From the NCBI RefSeq assembly GCF_002019695.1, contig NZ_KV917376.1:124001-188000 (forward strand): 64,000 nucleotides of DNA, in the 5' to 3' direction. The stretch is from Evansella clarkii (GTDB lineage Bacteria > Bacillota > Bacilli > Bacillales > Salisediminibacteriaceae). This document shows positions 43,674 through 53,383 of the stretch, piece by piece. Both the position numbers and the translations under genes were made by a program. The notes under the pieces are model-generated. The model saw only the letters and a program-made list of their open reading frames with translations. It made no database searches and was not told where the DNA came from. Each line of letters begins with the position of its first letter. Position 1 is the stretch's first letter.

Positions 43674-44649
43674 CTACTGTTCATCAAGAAACTTTGCCTC
43701 AAAATCATCGAGCATAGCATGTGCTTCAGCTGTTGACTCTGTGGTCATCAGTTCATTCCTTAATGCACTGGCCCCCCGGAATCCTTTGACATATATCTTA
43801 AAAAAGCGGCGAAGAGCATTGTACGAACGCAGGCCCAGGTCTGAATATTTATCATGAAGGTCCAGATGCAATCGTAAGAGATCAAGCAATTCCTTGCTGC
43901 TGTGGTCTCTCTTCTCTTTTTCAAAAGCAAATGGATTACTGAAAATACCTCGCCCAATCATAACTCCGTCAACACCATATTGTTCAGCCAGCCTCAGGCC
44001 AGTTTCCCTGTCAGGAATATCCCCATTGATGGTCAGGAGTGTATCTGGCGCTACCTCGTCACGAAGTTTCTTGATCTCCGGGATCAGTTCCCAATGAGCA
44101 TCTACTTTGCTCATCTCATCCCTTGTCCGCAGATGAATAGAGAGATTAACAATATCCTGCTTCAGTATGTGTTTCAGCCAGTCCCGCCATTCATCTACCT
44201 CCGAAAAACCGAGCCTTGTTTTTACACTAACGGGAAGTCCTCCTGCTTTTGCAGCTTGTATTAGTTCCGCTGCAATTTCCGGCCGGCGGATAAGACCGCT
44301 TCCCTTCCCATGCCGCGCCACATTAGGTACAGGGCAGCCCATATTAATGTCGATACCACGAAAGCCCAGTTCCGCCATACCGATACTCATTTGCCGGAAG
44401 TTTTCAGGCTTATCCCCCCATATATGGGCTACAATTGGCTGCTCGTCCTCTGTGAAAGCAAGACGCCCGCGCAGACTATTTATCCCCTCAGGATGACAAT
44501 AACTCTCCGAATTTGTGAACTCTGTAAAGAATACATCAGGCCTCGCTGCTTCACTGACTACATGGCGAAAAACAACGTCGGTCACATCTTCCATTGGTGC
44601 TAATATAAAAAATGGTCGTGGGAGTTCACGCCAGAAATTATCTTTCATA
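43674..44649 (-). CDS. tRNA-dihydrouridine synthase
   Basis: FMN enzyme that reduces uridines in the tRNA D-loop. [15 protein letters not shown] begins the TIM barrel; [13 protein letters not shown] carries the catalytic Cys; INGDIP and [13 protein letters not shown] bind the FMN phosphate. About 324 residues from ATG 44649, the usual length. The open frame runs on to 44753, but the extra N-terminal residues there come largely from translation of the inserted dispersed repeat at 44698-44830, so they are not used. The ribosome site for 44649 is not strong (GAGAGGA, 12 bases). Confidence 0.88.
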
Positions 44650-44697
44650 ATAAGTTCAAATCCTCTCATGAATGTGTTACCAGGCAATCTTTTAAAT

Positions 44698-44830
44698 AAA
44701 GAAAACTTGGCAAGCCAAGCCTTAAAAGAGGCGAAGGATTGCCTTAGTTGCACTTATACTATAATCCTAAAAATTTTGTCAGCGTCGAGACGGCTACGTT
44801 GCAAAATTTTTTTACTTTCTTATAGTGCAA
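44698..44830. repeat. Dispersed 132-base element, copy 1 (MITE-like)
   Basis: Begins AAAGAAAACTTGGCAAGCCAAG (given here only in part: a CTTGGC/GCCAAG hairpin), includes GTTGCACTTATACTATAATCC, a hairpin AAAAATTTTG...CAAAATTTTT around AGCGTCGAGACGGCTACG, and ends CTTATAGTGCAA. Copy 2 at 62514-62645 is nearly identical and in the same orientation. It lies just upstream of the dus start codon. Confidence 0.8.
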
Positions 44831-45197
44831 AATTAAAAACAGAATTCCTCTGTTTCTTTTACACTTATACCATGCATAAGCACTTTTTATCAACCTGATC
44901 TTAATCGGTTATCCTTACAACCTGAATAAGACTGCTACATACGCTATTATCCAGTATTCCACCATTCGGGGGAAAATAAAGATTCGCTGAAAAAGACTGG
45001 ATACCTTGGCTGTCCAGGCTGAGTCAGGTTTAAGCATGAGAACTTAAAGGAATTATCATTAATACTTTAAAATGCATTTGTTTTTCAGAACATAAAAAGA
45101 ATTGCCTCAGGCTCTTAAATTTACATTAATTAGTTCACGTGGTTTTTTTATTATGCAACCGAAGTACGTACTATCACATATCTCCAGGAGGCACATG

Positions 45198-46067
45198 ATG
45201 AGATTTGCGGGTGTTGGTTTAGTTATGCTTGCCGCTGTATGCTGGGGCATTAGTGGGGGAATTGGCGATATTTTAATGAACAAGGGCTGGGACCCAATTG
45301 TGATTTCCTTTTACCGGGGTGCTGTTGCTTTTATATGTTTTCTTGCGTGGTTTCTCATTCGCTTCAGAAAAAATTGGCTCTTTTCTACTCGTTTATACAT
45401 ATGGTCCCTCCTAGCAGGTGTTGGAGTTGCTGGAAATTTCACTTTTTATTTTCTCAGTATCCAGGCATCAAGCATCGCTGTTGCTGCTACTTTAATGTAC
45501 ACCGCACCTGTGTTTGTCCTTTTAATTTCCTTTTTATTACGGCTGGAACGTTCGACCTGGTTTAAATGGGGCTGCATTTTTGGTGTGCTTCTGGGGATTA
45601 TCCTGCTTACAGGCGCCTACAGTACCGATTCGATTTCAGTGAGTTTTCTGGGAGCGGTAGCGGGGCTTGCTGCTGGTCTTTCCTATGCCTTGTTTATATT
45701 CGGGTTCAAAAATGCTTCTTCTATCGGAAATCCTCCGACCACCTTAACGATTGCATTTTTTTCATTTTGTCTCATCCTTTTTCTTTTTGCGGACAATGAG
45801 GAAACAGCCAGTGTGCTGACGTCAAGCGACATAGGCTGGTTTCTTCTCTTAGGGATCGTGGGCGCTGGACTTTCATTTATACTTTATGTGATTGGAATAC
45901 GGCGGACTGCTCCGACAACTGCTTCGATGGTCGCTATGGTCGAGCCGGTCACAGCTTCATTATTTGGCGTTCTGCTTCTAGGAGATCATTTGACCACCAT
46001 TCAAATTATTGGAATGGTAATCATCCTGCTAACGGTCACCATACTTAGTGTGAAGCGGTCCGACTGA
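45198..46067 (+). CDS. EamA/DMT-family transporter
   Basis: A 289-residue protein with ten membrane helices in two EamA repeats. Repeat one starts VMLAAVCWGISGGIGDILMNKGWDP; repeat two includes GLAAGLSYALFIFGFK and ends AMVEPVTASLFGVLLLGDHLTTIQIIGMVIIL, the usual EamA hallmark. Exports metabolites or drugs; the substrate is unknown. The frame is open from 45102, but AGGAGG at 45186-45191 sets the start at ATG 45198 (45195 is the other choice). Confidence 0.88.
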   Translation: MRFAGVGLVMLAAVCWGISGGIGDILMNKGWDPIVISFYRGAVAFICFLAWFLIRFRKNWLFSTRLYIWSLLAGVGVAGNFTFYFLSIQASSIAVAATLMYTAPVFVLLISFLLRLERSTWFKWGCIFGVLLGIILLTGAYSTDSISVSFLGAVAGLAAGLSYALFIFGFKNASSIGNPPTTLTIAFFSFCLILFLFADNEETASVLTSSDIGWFLLLGIVGAGLSFILYVIGIRRTAPTTASMVAMVEPVTASLFGVLLLGDHLTTIQIIGMVIILLTVTILSVKRSD

Positions 46068-46125
46068 GGAGGTTTATTTCCAGGAATATAATTAAATTGG
46101 AATAATTCAATTATGTATAGCAATC

Positions 46126-46153
46126 AAAAAGAGTCCCATTGGGGCTCTTTTAA
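46126..46153 (+). terminator. Terminator of the EamA gene
   Basis: Stem AAAAAGAGTCCC / GGGGCTCTTTT, three-base loop, T run. Confidence 0.8.
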
Positions 46154-46306
46154 TCAATTCTCACAATGACCGCACCGCTTTCCACATGGTTTGAGAAGTG
46201 TGCTTTCTTTTTTACATTGGATAGCATTTTGTACTGTTGCACAGTAATTAACTTTAGGTATTCTTTGTTCTTCTATAAACTAGAGGATTCTTACTTTAAC
46301 AAAAGC

Positions 46307-47284
46307 TTATATACTCAGTTTATACTTATAAATAAACTCCTTCACCCTAAGTAGATTTTTTTCAATAAAATTACTTGGATCTTCGCTTACCAGTAAAATA
46401 TAGTTTAAAAAATTCACCCTTCTTGCGGTCATTAACAAATCTAAATCAAATTCTGTAAACTCCGGTAATGGTCTAATTTTTTCATAACCTTTGAAGAAAA
46501 GCTGCTTTACGTTATCATATTTGAATTTTTCCTCAAATCTGTAATAGTATAATAAAATAGCAATGTCATGCAGGGGTAATCCAAGCAGTGTATCTTCAAA
46601 ATCAATAATATGCATCTCATTTCCATTAACTAAGACGTTCCAAGGATTTAAATCACTATGAATGAGTTGAAGATCTCTTTCATTCATTTGATAATACTCA
46701 GATAATCTACTATTTAAGTAAGGAATAATTGTATCCATTACTTCATGGTATTCTTTGGATAAATAACGCTGGTACTCACTTTGTTTATAAACCATTTTGT
46801 CTTCTTTATAATAAAAAACATTATCCCATCCTTTTGGCGAAAAAGTCTCAGGAACCTTTTCACCATATGTAGCAACATGTAACCGTGCAGTTAGTTCTCC
46901 TAATTGAATAAACCTATCTTCATTTTCATTACCATCTAAATCTTCTCCTTCTAACCAGCTGTAAATAGCAACCCGTACAGGGGACCTGCCTTCATCTATC
47001 TTTATTTCCTGTATTTCACTCCCGTCAGCAGCTGGCAGGATGGATGGGATAGAAATTCCACCTCTTTTGCTTACTAGATTCATCACATATACTTCCAAAT
47101 GATTATCTTCTAGCGTGCTAGAGTTTTCTTGAAAAATTTTCATTAAAAACGTATTCCCTTTTGTATCAGTCAATTTGTATAGAATATTTGTTTCTTCAGC
47201 TAAAAAATACAAATCTTTAAGCTTGAAATCGTACCTATCGATAGCTAGTTTTGCTACATCTGCGAACTTTTCAGGGTTGTTCAT
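46307..47284 (-). CDS. Aminoglycoside phosphotransferase/choline kinase-like protein
   Basis: A 325-residue protein kinase-like enzyme. The catalytic loop reads LIHSDLNPWNVLVNG (Brenner motif HxDxxxxN) and the metal-binding motif IIDFEDTLLGLP; the N-lobe Lys is in NTFLMKIFQ. Members phosphorylate small molecules (homoserine, choline, sugars, antibiotics) or proteins (SrkA). Substrate not known. The frame is open to 47446, but GAGAGGAGAAG before ATG 47284 sets the start. Confidence 0.8.
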   Translation of the reverse strand: MNNPEKFADVAKLAIDRYDFKLKDLYFLAEETNILYKLTDTKGNTFLMKIFQENSSTLEDNHLEVYVMNLVSKRGGISIPSILPAADGSEIQEIKIDEGRSPVRVAIYSWLEGEDLDGNENEDRFIQLGELTARLHVATYGEKVPETFSPKGWDNVFYYKEDKMVYKQSEYQRYLSKEYHEVMDTIIPYLNSRLSEYYQMNERDLQLIHSDLNPWNVLVNGNEMHIIDFEDTLLGLPLHDIAILLYYYRFEEKFKYDNVKQLFFKGYEKIRPLPEFTEFDLDLLMTARRVNFLNYILLVSEDPSNFIEKNLLRVKEFIYKYKLSI

Positions 47285-47519
47285 CGCGCTTCTCCTCTCT
47301 TTAACGAAATAATTACATATATTCTGTATATGGAAAGTAAAATCCTCCAATTTCAGGTGTTTATAATGAAGTTCACTGCTCCTCAATCTAAGTCCCCTCT
47401 CAAAAAATCTCCCTAAATCCCCCCCATCAAATCCATATTCCACCATTGTTGATAATCAAAGTTAGGTAATGGAAAGAAGAGTAAGTTGAGAAAAGATAGA
47501 TGAGGCAAGGGTTGGGCAT

Positions 47520-47605
47520 GAATAAGACCCGGAAATCGGAAATGTTTATTTTACCGAAAACCAGGTCTATATCGGAAATGTTTATTTTGTTTAGGAAAGT
47601 TTATT
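47520..47605. repeat. Short repeat of CGGAAATGTTTATTTT
   Basis: ATCGGAAATGTTTATTTT occurs twice about 40 bases apart (about 47534 and 47574), with a third partial copy AGGAAAGTTTATTTTT. The gap 47285-47611 holds no gene. Confidence 0.55.
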
Positions 47606-47611
47606 TTTGGG

Positions 47612-48988
47612 TTACAACTTTCTTTCAATGACCGCAACGCACTCAACGTGTGTCGTATGCGGAAACATATCCACCGGCTGGACTTCCTTCGTTTCATAAC
47701 CGTGTTCATCGAGATATTTCAGGTCACGGGCCAGTGTTGCCGGGTTACATGATACATAAACAACACGGTCCGGATTCATATTAACGATTGTTTCAAGGAG
47801 TGACTCGTCACAGCCTTTCCTTGGCGGGTCAACGACGATAACCTCCGGCCTTACCCCTTGGGCGTACCACCATGGGAAGACCTTCTCTGCTTCCCCCACT
47901 GCAAAATCAACATTTTCAAACCCATTAAGCCTCGCATTTTTCTTTGCATCGGATATTGCTTCAGGAACAATTTCCACACCGTAAACATGCTTTGCTTCCT
48001 GGGCGAGGAACAAACTGATTGTGCCGATGCCGCAGTATGCGTCAATGACAGTTTCCTTCCCTGTAAGCTGGGCGTATTCCAGTGCTTTGTCATAAAGCAC
48101 CTTTGTCTGGTCAGGGTTTACCTGGTAAAAAGACCGGGCTGAGATAGCGAATTTAATATCGCCAATATAATCGTGGATAACTTCCTCGCCCCAGAGCACT
48201 TCTGTTTTATCTCCAAAAATAACGTTTGTCCTGCTCGGATTAATATTCTGGATAATCGATTTTACATTCGGCAGACTCTCCTGAATTTCCCGGACGAGAT
48301 TCTTCTTATTAGGAAGCTCTTTTCCTTTCGTTACGAGAACAACCATCAGTTCACCAGTAACTTTACCATGCCTTGTTACTACATGCCGGAGTGTCCCCTT
48401 ATGGGTTTTATCATCATACCCGCGAATCCCGTATTTCATAGCGAGGTTTTTCACTACCTGGACCACATTATCGTTTTCAATATGCTGGATATCGCAGCCT
48501 TTCATATCGACGATCCGGTGGCTCCGTTCCGCAAAAAATCCTGCAATTAGGCCTCCTTCTTCCTCCCCAACAGGCACTTGTGCCTTATTGCGGTATCGCC
48601 ATGGCTTATCCATTCCAAGTACAGGATGGACATCGACGGAGGTAAGGCCGCCAATTCTTGCGAGAACCTCACGGACATGCTTTTCTTTATGGCGGAGCTG
48701 CCCTTCATAAGTGAGATGCTGCAGCTGGCACCCGCCACACTGCTTAAAGATTGGGCATGGGGGCTCTATGCGATCCTCGCTTTCCTGCTTTATCTCCATT
48801 AATCTGCCAATGGCAAATTTTTTCTTCACATTTATTATTTTTACATCGCCTGTTTCCCCTGGAAGCGCCCGAGGAACAAAAACTGGAAATCCATTTATTT
48901 TTGCAACCCCGGCACCGTCATGAGTGAGGTCTTCAAACGTTAATTCTAACATTTGATTTTTTTCTACTGGCAAACTCTTTGCTGACAT
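47612..48988 (-). CDS. rlmD: 23S rRNA (uracil-C5)-methyltransferase RlmD/RlmCD (YefA type)
   Basis: About 458 residues: TRAM domain ([27 protein letters not shown]), 4Fe-4S cysteines [14 protein letters not shown] plus a fourth in KGCDIQH, then the SAM domain with [24 protein letters not shown] and catalytic Cys in [13 protein letters not shown]. In Bacilli this enzyme methylates 23S rRNA uracils. Length equals B. subtilis YefA (459), and dgkB lies in the same neighbourhood as in B. subtilis. ATG 48988 is used, nine bases after AAAGGA. Confidence 0.9.
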   Translation of the reverse strand: MSAKSLPVEKNQMLELTFEDLTHDGAGVAKINGFPVFVPRALPGETGDVKIINVKKKFAIGRLMEIKQESEDRIEPPCPIFKQCGGCQLQHLTYEGQLRHKEKHVREVLARIGGLTSVDVHPVLGMDKPWRYRNKAQVPVGEEEGGLIAGFFAERSHRIVDMKGCDIQHIENDNVVQVVKNLAMKYGIRGYDDKTHKGTLRHVVTRHGKVTGELMVVLVTKGKELPNKKNLVREIQESLPNVKSIIQNINPSRTNVIFGDKTEVLWGEEVIHDYIGDIKFAISARSFYQVNPDQTKVLYDKALEYAQLTGKETVIDAYCGIGTISLFLAQEAKHVYGVEIVPEAISDAKKNARLNGFENVDFAVGEAEKVFPWWYAQGVRPEVIVVDPPRKGCDESLLETIVNMNPDRVVYVSCNPATLARDLKYLDEHGYETKEVQPVDMFPHTTHVECVAVIERKL

Positions 48989-49111
48989 AATTAAAAGTCC
49001 TTTCCCGTGCATGTTTTTCTGCTTTTGATTGTACCATATTGCTTATAGTTGAAAAAAATCATTAGACTGATATGATATAGAAGGTGATTTTAAAGATGAG
49101 GTGTTTAACAT

Positions 49112-50173
49112 ATGGCTAAAATAAACAGAAATGAACCGTGCCCATGCGGCAGCGGCAAAAAATATAAGAAATGCTGCTTACATAATAATGAAGCCAGCCC
49201 GCTGAGCTTCACGGAGGAGGACAGGAAAACTTTCCAGAAGCTTCTTCCATCCTTATTTGATTACAGCAAGAAATTTGATGACAAGCTGCAGCCGCTCTAC
49301 CAGCGCTATACTGCTTCGTTTGAAGATATCAGAGAACAGGATGCTAAAGCGTTCTCCCAGATTATTTTTCACTGGCTGATTTTTAACGCGCCAGTGCTTA
49401 ACAACTCAGAAACGATTCTCTCTTCTTTTATCGAAGAGAACCGCGAAACCAGTTCTCCGGCTCTTCAGAAATTACTGGATCGCTGGAAAGGGATCAAACC
49501 ATCATTGCTCATTGTCACAAAGGAAGATAATAACACAATTCAGCTGAAGGACAGTCTCGATCCGGCAGCAATCATTCCTGAAAAAACAGCAGCTTTAGCT
49601 GATTTATCAGATGGGGATCTTCTTATCGGATATATTTATCCTACCCCGGATGGCTCTGTATTAGGCACAGATGCCCTGCTCGTTCCTGCCAGCATGAAAA
49701 GTGCTTTTTACCAGGAATATGACCGGCTGACTGATTCCTTTAACCGGAACGGAAAGCCGGAAAAAGAATTCTTTGTTGACTGCTTCCCTGCCTTTATTTC
49801 TCTAATATCATGGTTCCTCTCCCCAGAGAATGATAATAAAGCTGATGCTGAAGCGGAAGAAAAACAAGCAGAAGTAATTAATGTTCTGTTTAACCAGATT
49901 GATCTCATGGCATATCCATACAGTTTGCTGCTGAGGGCTGAAAAAATGTGGAACAGTTACTACGGGGAGAAAAATCCGCGAATCCAGAAACCTGCTGTTT
50001 TTGCAGCCTCTCTTGAATACTGGATGTCCAAACAGCCAGGCCAGTGGACAAACCCTAAACAGAAGGAACTGGCGGAAAAATACGGGGTTTCCCCGGCCAC
50101 TATATCTGCAAAATACAAGGATTTTACAAGCAGTTTAACCGAAGAACAACCTGTAAGAGTGCCAAGAGGATAA
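49112..50173 (+). CDS. SEC-C zinc-motif protein
   Basis: The N-terminus is a SEC-C metal-binding motif, PCPCGSGKKYKKCC (Cys10, Cys12, Cys21, Cys22), as found at the SecA C-terminus. The remaining 330 residues are helical and lack a known domain; the end (LAEKYGVSPATISAKYKDF) looks like a small helix-turn-helix. Related Bacillus proteins are annotated only as SEC-C domain proteins. GAGGTG precedes the ATG by eight bases. Confidence 0.8.
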   Translation: MAKINRNEPCPCGSGKKYKKCCLHNNEASPLSFTEEDRKTFQKLLPSLFDYSKKFDDKLQPLYQRYTASFEDIREQDAKAFSQIIFHWLIFNAPVLNNSETILSSFIEENRETSSPALQKLLDRWKGIKPSLLIVTKEDNNTIQLKDSLDPAAIIPEKTAALADLSDGDLLIGYIYPTPDGSVLGTDALLVPASMKSAFYQEYDRLTDSFNRNGKPEKEFFVDCFPAFISLISWFLSPENDNKADAEAEEKQAEVINVLFNQIDLMAYPYSLLLRAEKMWNSYYGEKNPRIQKPAVFAASLEYWMSKQPGQWTNPKQKELAEKYGVSPATISAKYKDFTSSLTEEQPVRVPRG

Positions 50174-50182
50174 TAACGTAAG

Positions 50183-50212
50183 AAACGCTTTATTTTACAT
50201 AAAGCGTTTTTT
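50183..50212 (+). terminator. Terminator of the SEC-C gene
   Basis: Stem AAACGCTTTAT / ATAAAGCGTTT, five-base loop, T run. Confidence 0.85.
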
Positions 50213-50697
50213 CTGTGTAACAGCCAGATTAATAAGAGAAGTCCTGGTTTTTACTGCTTTGAAAAAGGATATTAGCGAATTTTCTCGAATATTTATTTTA
50301 AAGAGCACTTATTTTTCAGCAAATCTGGAGGAGGTATATACCAGGAAAAGAAACTTGGATGGATAGGCCCCTTTGTGCTTCAAATGAGATGAACTTTTTA
50401 AAAAAGGAAAAACTGTTGGAAGTTCTATGTCTAAGCTGGACATATTAGAAAAAAGTCCATTGCAGCAAATGAAAAGCGCTTTTGACAGTAAGCTGGCATT
50501 ACAGTATTTTTGCCTCCTGTTCAGCTCTGAACGGCTGAATGGGAAAGTTTACATTCCCGGTGAGCGGGGTATTGGAATAGCACTTACAGGTATGAAACCA
50601 CTGGACGGTTTTAAGATGAAGTAATGGATAACAGAACGCTTGTTATGGTACGGTGATTTAATTTGAACTACAATATAAACTAAAAGAGGTGGTACAT
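50213..50697. other. Intergenic gap with one doubtful 65-codon frame
   Basis: The frame 50427-50624 has no clear ribosome site, and its protein (MSKLDILEKSPLQQMKSAFD start) has no recognisable family; it is left uncalled. GGAGGAGG near 50327 is followed by no long frame. No repeats. Confidence 0.35.
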
Positions 50698-51171
50698 ATG
50701 GATTGGCTCGGTATTGGCGTTTTCATACTCGCATTAGGTTTTGCAGTACTCGTTTTCTTTCTCATTCCCGTACTTAAAAAACTGGAATCAACATTAGGAT
50801 CTACCGCAGAAACAATTGATAAAACACAAAAGAGCCTGGAGGATATCACCAACGAAACAACACTTATCCTCTACAACACTAACGAAACATTGCTTGATAT
50901 CAACAACAAGATGACAAAACTGGATCCTTTATTCCAGATTGTCCATGATACCGGGGAGTCTGCGCACCATCTGACAAGCACCATGGCGAAAGTAACTATG
51001 GATAAGTCAGAACGGGCGAAGCTGGGAACCGAAGTACTCGATGCAAACAACTTACGGGGAATTCTCCGGGGCGCTGCTTTCATCTATTATTTGAAACAGG
51101 CGAAAAAGGAAGCAGACAAAAAGAAGCAGAAAACCGAAGGCGCAACATTAACAGACGTGAATATGCATTAA
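50698..51171 (+). CDS. DUF948 family membrane-anchored protein
   Basis: A 157-residue protein with one N-terminal helix (WLGIGVFILALGFAVLVFFLIPVL) and then a long helical region with heptad spacing and Thr/Asn-rich face (LGSTAETIDKTQKSLEDITNETTLIL), the DUF948 pattern (YtxG-like general stress proteins of B. subtilis). Probably a cytoplasm-facing coiled coil. GAGGTGG before ATG 50698 favours it over GTG 50689. Confidence 0.85.
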   Translation: MDWLGIGVFILALGFAVLVFFLIPVLKKLESTLGSTAETIDKTQKSLEDITNETTLILYNTNETLLDINNKMTKLDPLFQIVHDTGESAHHLTSTMAKVTMDKSERAKLGTEVLDANNLRGILRGAAFIYYLKQAKKEADKKKQKTEGATLTDVNMH

Positions 51172-51176
51172 TATTT

Positions 51177-51211
51177 AAAAGGCTGCATCAGCATTTGATG
51201 CAGTCTTTTTT
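51177..51211 (+). terminator. Terminator of the DUF948 gene
   Basis: Stem AAAAGGCTGCATC / GATGCAGTCTTTT with one G-T pair, then T residues. Confidence 0.85.
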
Positions 51212-51352
51212 GCTGAAAGATATTTTAAGGTTGTTTTTCATTGCCAGCGAAGCTTTTACACAACTCCTGAATTGCTGTACGATATTAAAAGAAGAAAAAC
51301 GAGACGCAACCAGCGCAATGATGAAAGCTATAGAAAGAAGGGATAATTACAT

Positions 51353-52594
51353 ATGAAGGATGAGCAGCAAATGAGTGGCAGCATAAAAGAGATGTCGCCG
51401 CTTGATTCATCAGACAGACTGAACCACATAGACAGTCTGCGGGGCTTTGCCCTGTTTGGAATATTAATGGTCAATATGCTTGCGTTCCAATACGGGACAA
51501 TCGGTTTTAAATTTATCTATCCGGGTCTAACATCACCTGACCAGTCCGCCCATGTATTCATTGAGTGGTTTTTCCAGGGCAGCTTTTATCCCGTTTTTTC
51601 CATATTTTTTGGTTTTGGTGCCGTAATGATCTGGGACCGGTCCACGGAAAAACAGCGTCCATTTAACCTCATGTTTATACGCCGCCTGCTGTTGCTTATG
51701 GCTATTGGTTTTGTTCATTTGTATTTTATCTGGGACGGAGATATCCTCTTAGCTTACAGTATAACAGGATTAATTTTTTTCTTTTTTATAAAAAGGGCTG
51801 CAAAAACATTGCTTGTATGGGCTCTTCTCTTAGCAGGCTTTATGGCGTTGCCAGGGCTGTTCCCAGGTGACGACGGGGCTGTCCCTCCAGGCCTTAAAGA
51901 GTTTGGGGCTTCCGAACAAGAAATACTTGCGGAGGGCAGTTATGCCGATGTGGTAACCCATCGTTTTACATCGAATCCTTATGAAGCAATCGATTACGGG
52001 CCAGGGGTTGCCCCGGAGGAACAGGAGCTCCTGGCTTCGGCCATGTCGGTTATTAATTTTATTACGATAACAGTACAGACTTTATTCCTGTTTTTGCTCG
52101 GAGGGTTTATCGCGAAAAAAAGGTGGCTCCATCGCCCGCAACAGAACAGTGGAATTCTGCTGAGAGCTTCGGTGGCAGGTGTTACAGCGGGCCTTATCCT
52201 TAAAGGTGCCATGGTTTTTACTGATAATGCTTCTCTTGATTATCTTGGATATATTATCGGCGGTCCGATATTGGGAGTAGGGTATATTGCTCTTTTCACA
52301 CTTGTATTTGTTAAAACCGGTGCAGCGTCCATCTTCCGTGGCCTTGCGTACACTGGACAAATGGCGCTTACAAACTATCTTTTTCAGTCAGTAGTGATGA
52401 CCACTATTTTTTACGGATACGGATTTGGATTATTTGCATCGCTTGGAACATTGGCGGGTATTCTGCTCGCGGTTGCCTTCTTCGCTGTGCAGATGCTGTT
52501 GAGCAAATGGTGGCTGGGAAGGTTCAGGTTTGGTCCTGTGGAATGGATTTGGAGATCAGGAACATATTTGAGGAAACAGCCAATTAGAAAATAG
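51353..52594 (+). CDS. DUF418 (YeiB-like) membrane protein
   Basis: A 413-residue polytopic protein. RLNHIDSLRGFALFGILMVNMLAF is the classical YeiB N-terminus, and the C-terminal DUF418 domain begins about AKKRWLHRP and includes YTGQMALTNYLFQSVVMTTIFYGYGFGLF. A transport or acyl-transfer role has been suggested for relatives but none is firm. AGAAGGGAT precedes the ATG. It is followed at once by the 185-base array. Confidence 0.88.
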   Translation: MKDEQQMSGSIKEMSPLDSSDRLNHIDSLRGFALFGILMVNMLAFQYGTIGFKFIYPGLTSPDQSAHVFIEWFFQGSFYPVFSIFFGFGAVMIWDRSTEKQRPFNLMFIRRLLLLMAIGFVHLYFIWDGDILLAYSITGLIFFFFIKRAAKTLLVWALLLAGFMALPGLFPGDDGAVPPGLKEFGASEQEILAEGSYADVVTHRFTSNPYEAIDYGPGVAPEEQELLASAMSVINFITITVQTLFLFLLGGFIAKKRWLHRPQQNSGILLRASVAGVTAGLILKGAMVFTDNASLDYLGYIIGGPILGVGYIALFTLVFVKTGAASIFRGLAYTGQMALTNYLFQSVVMTTIFYGYGFGLFASLGTLAGILLAVAFFAVQMLLSKWWLGRFRFGPVEWIWRSGTYLRKQPIRK

Positions 52595-52609
52595 AATAGC
52601 TGGCGCTTA

Positions 52610-53262
52610 CTGGACAAATTTTTGAGTTTTCATTGAAATTTGTCCTGCAAATTACTTTTGCTGGACAAATTTACTTTCCTACTGACATATTTGTCCCGCA
52701 AATTCTCTTTTCTGGACAAATGCGAGCGATTCACAGGCAATTTGTCCTGATAATCGGTATAAAAAGGAATATAATAGAAATCGTTAAGCTGTTGCTGGAC
52801 AAATTTTTAGCTTCTCCTTGAGATTTGTCCAGCAAATCATTTTTTCGGGACAAATCTGCCTTTCAACTGACACATTTGTCCAGCAAATTCTCTTTTCTGG
52901 ACAAATTCAAACGATTTACAGGAAATTTGTCCAGATAATCGGTATAAAAAGGAATATAATAGAAATCGTTAAGCTGTTGCTGGACAAATTTTTGGCTTCT
53001 CCTTGAGATTTGTCCAGCAAATCATTTTTTCGGGACAAATCTGCCTTCTAACTGACACATTTGTCCAGCAAATTCTCTTTTCTGGACAAATTCAAGCGAT
53101 TTACAGGAAATTTGTCCAGATAATCGGTATAAAAAGGAATATAATAGAAATCGTTAAGCTGTTGCTGGACAAATTTTTGAATCTTCATTGAAATTTGTCC
53201 AGCAAATTACTTTTTCAGGACAATTTCGGCTGCCCTCTTCAAAATTTGTCCTGTATATTTTT
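52610..53262. repeat. Array with exact 185-base period of TGGACAAAT/ATTTGTCCA arms
   Basis: CTGGACAAAT begins at 52610, 52795, 52980 and 53165: exactly 185 bases three times, about 3.5 units. Each unit alternates CTGGACAAAT and ATTTGTCC(A)G arms and contains a constant block with GATAATCGGTATAAAAAGG and GAAATCGTTAAGC. Units two and three are almost identical, so the array is recent or kept uniform. Arms and period match the array at 27737-28206. Confidence 0.9.
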
Positions 53263-53340
53263 TGCTTGAAAAATCATCAAATTCCATTAACAATTTATCT
53301 TCATGTTCACACCCTCAGCACTACGTAGTTTTTCAAACAA

Positions 53341-53380
53341 AAAAGAGGACCGAAAACATTCGTTTTCCCGGTCCTCTTTT
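53341..53380 (-). terminator. Terminator of dgkB
   Basis: Stem AAAAGAGGACCG / CGGTCCTCTTTT; minus strand continues with TTTTTTG. Confidence 0.85.
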
Positions 53381-53383
53381 CAT

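Noticed and set aside
44654-44753. N-terminal extension of Dus (about 35 residues)
   Set aside because: It is mostly encoded by the dispersed 132-base element and falls outside the conserved Dus fold.
50427-50624. 65-codon frame between the SEC-C and DUF948 genes
   Set aside because: No ribosome site, no recognised family, and the upstream GGAGGAGG has no matching start. Could be a decayed gene, but not supported.
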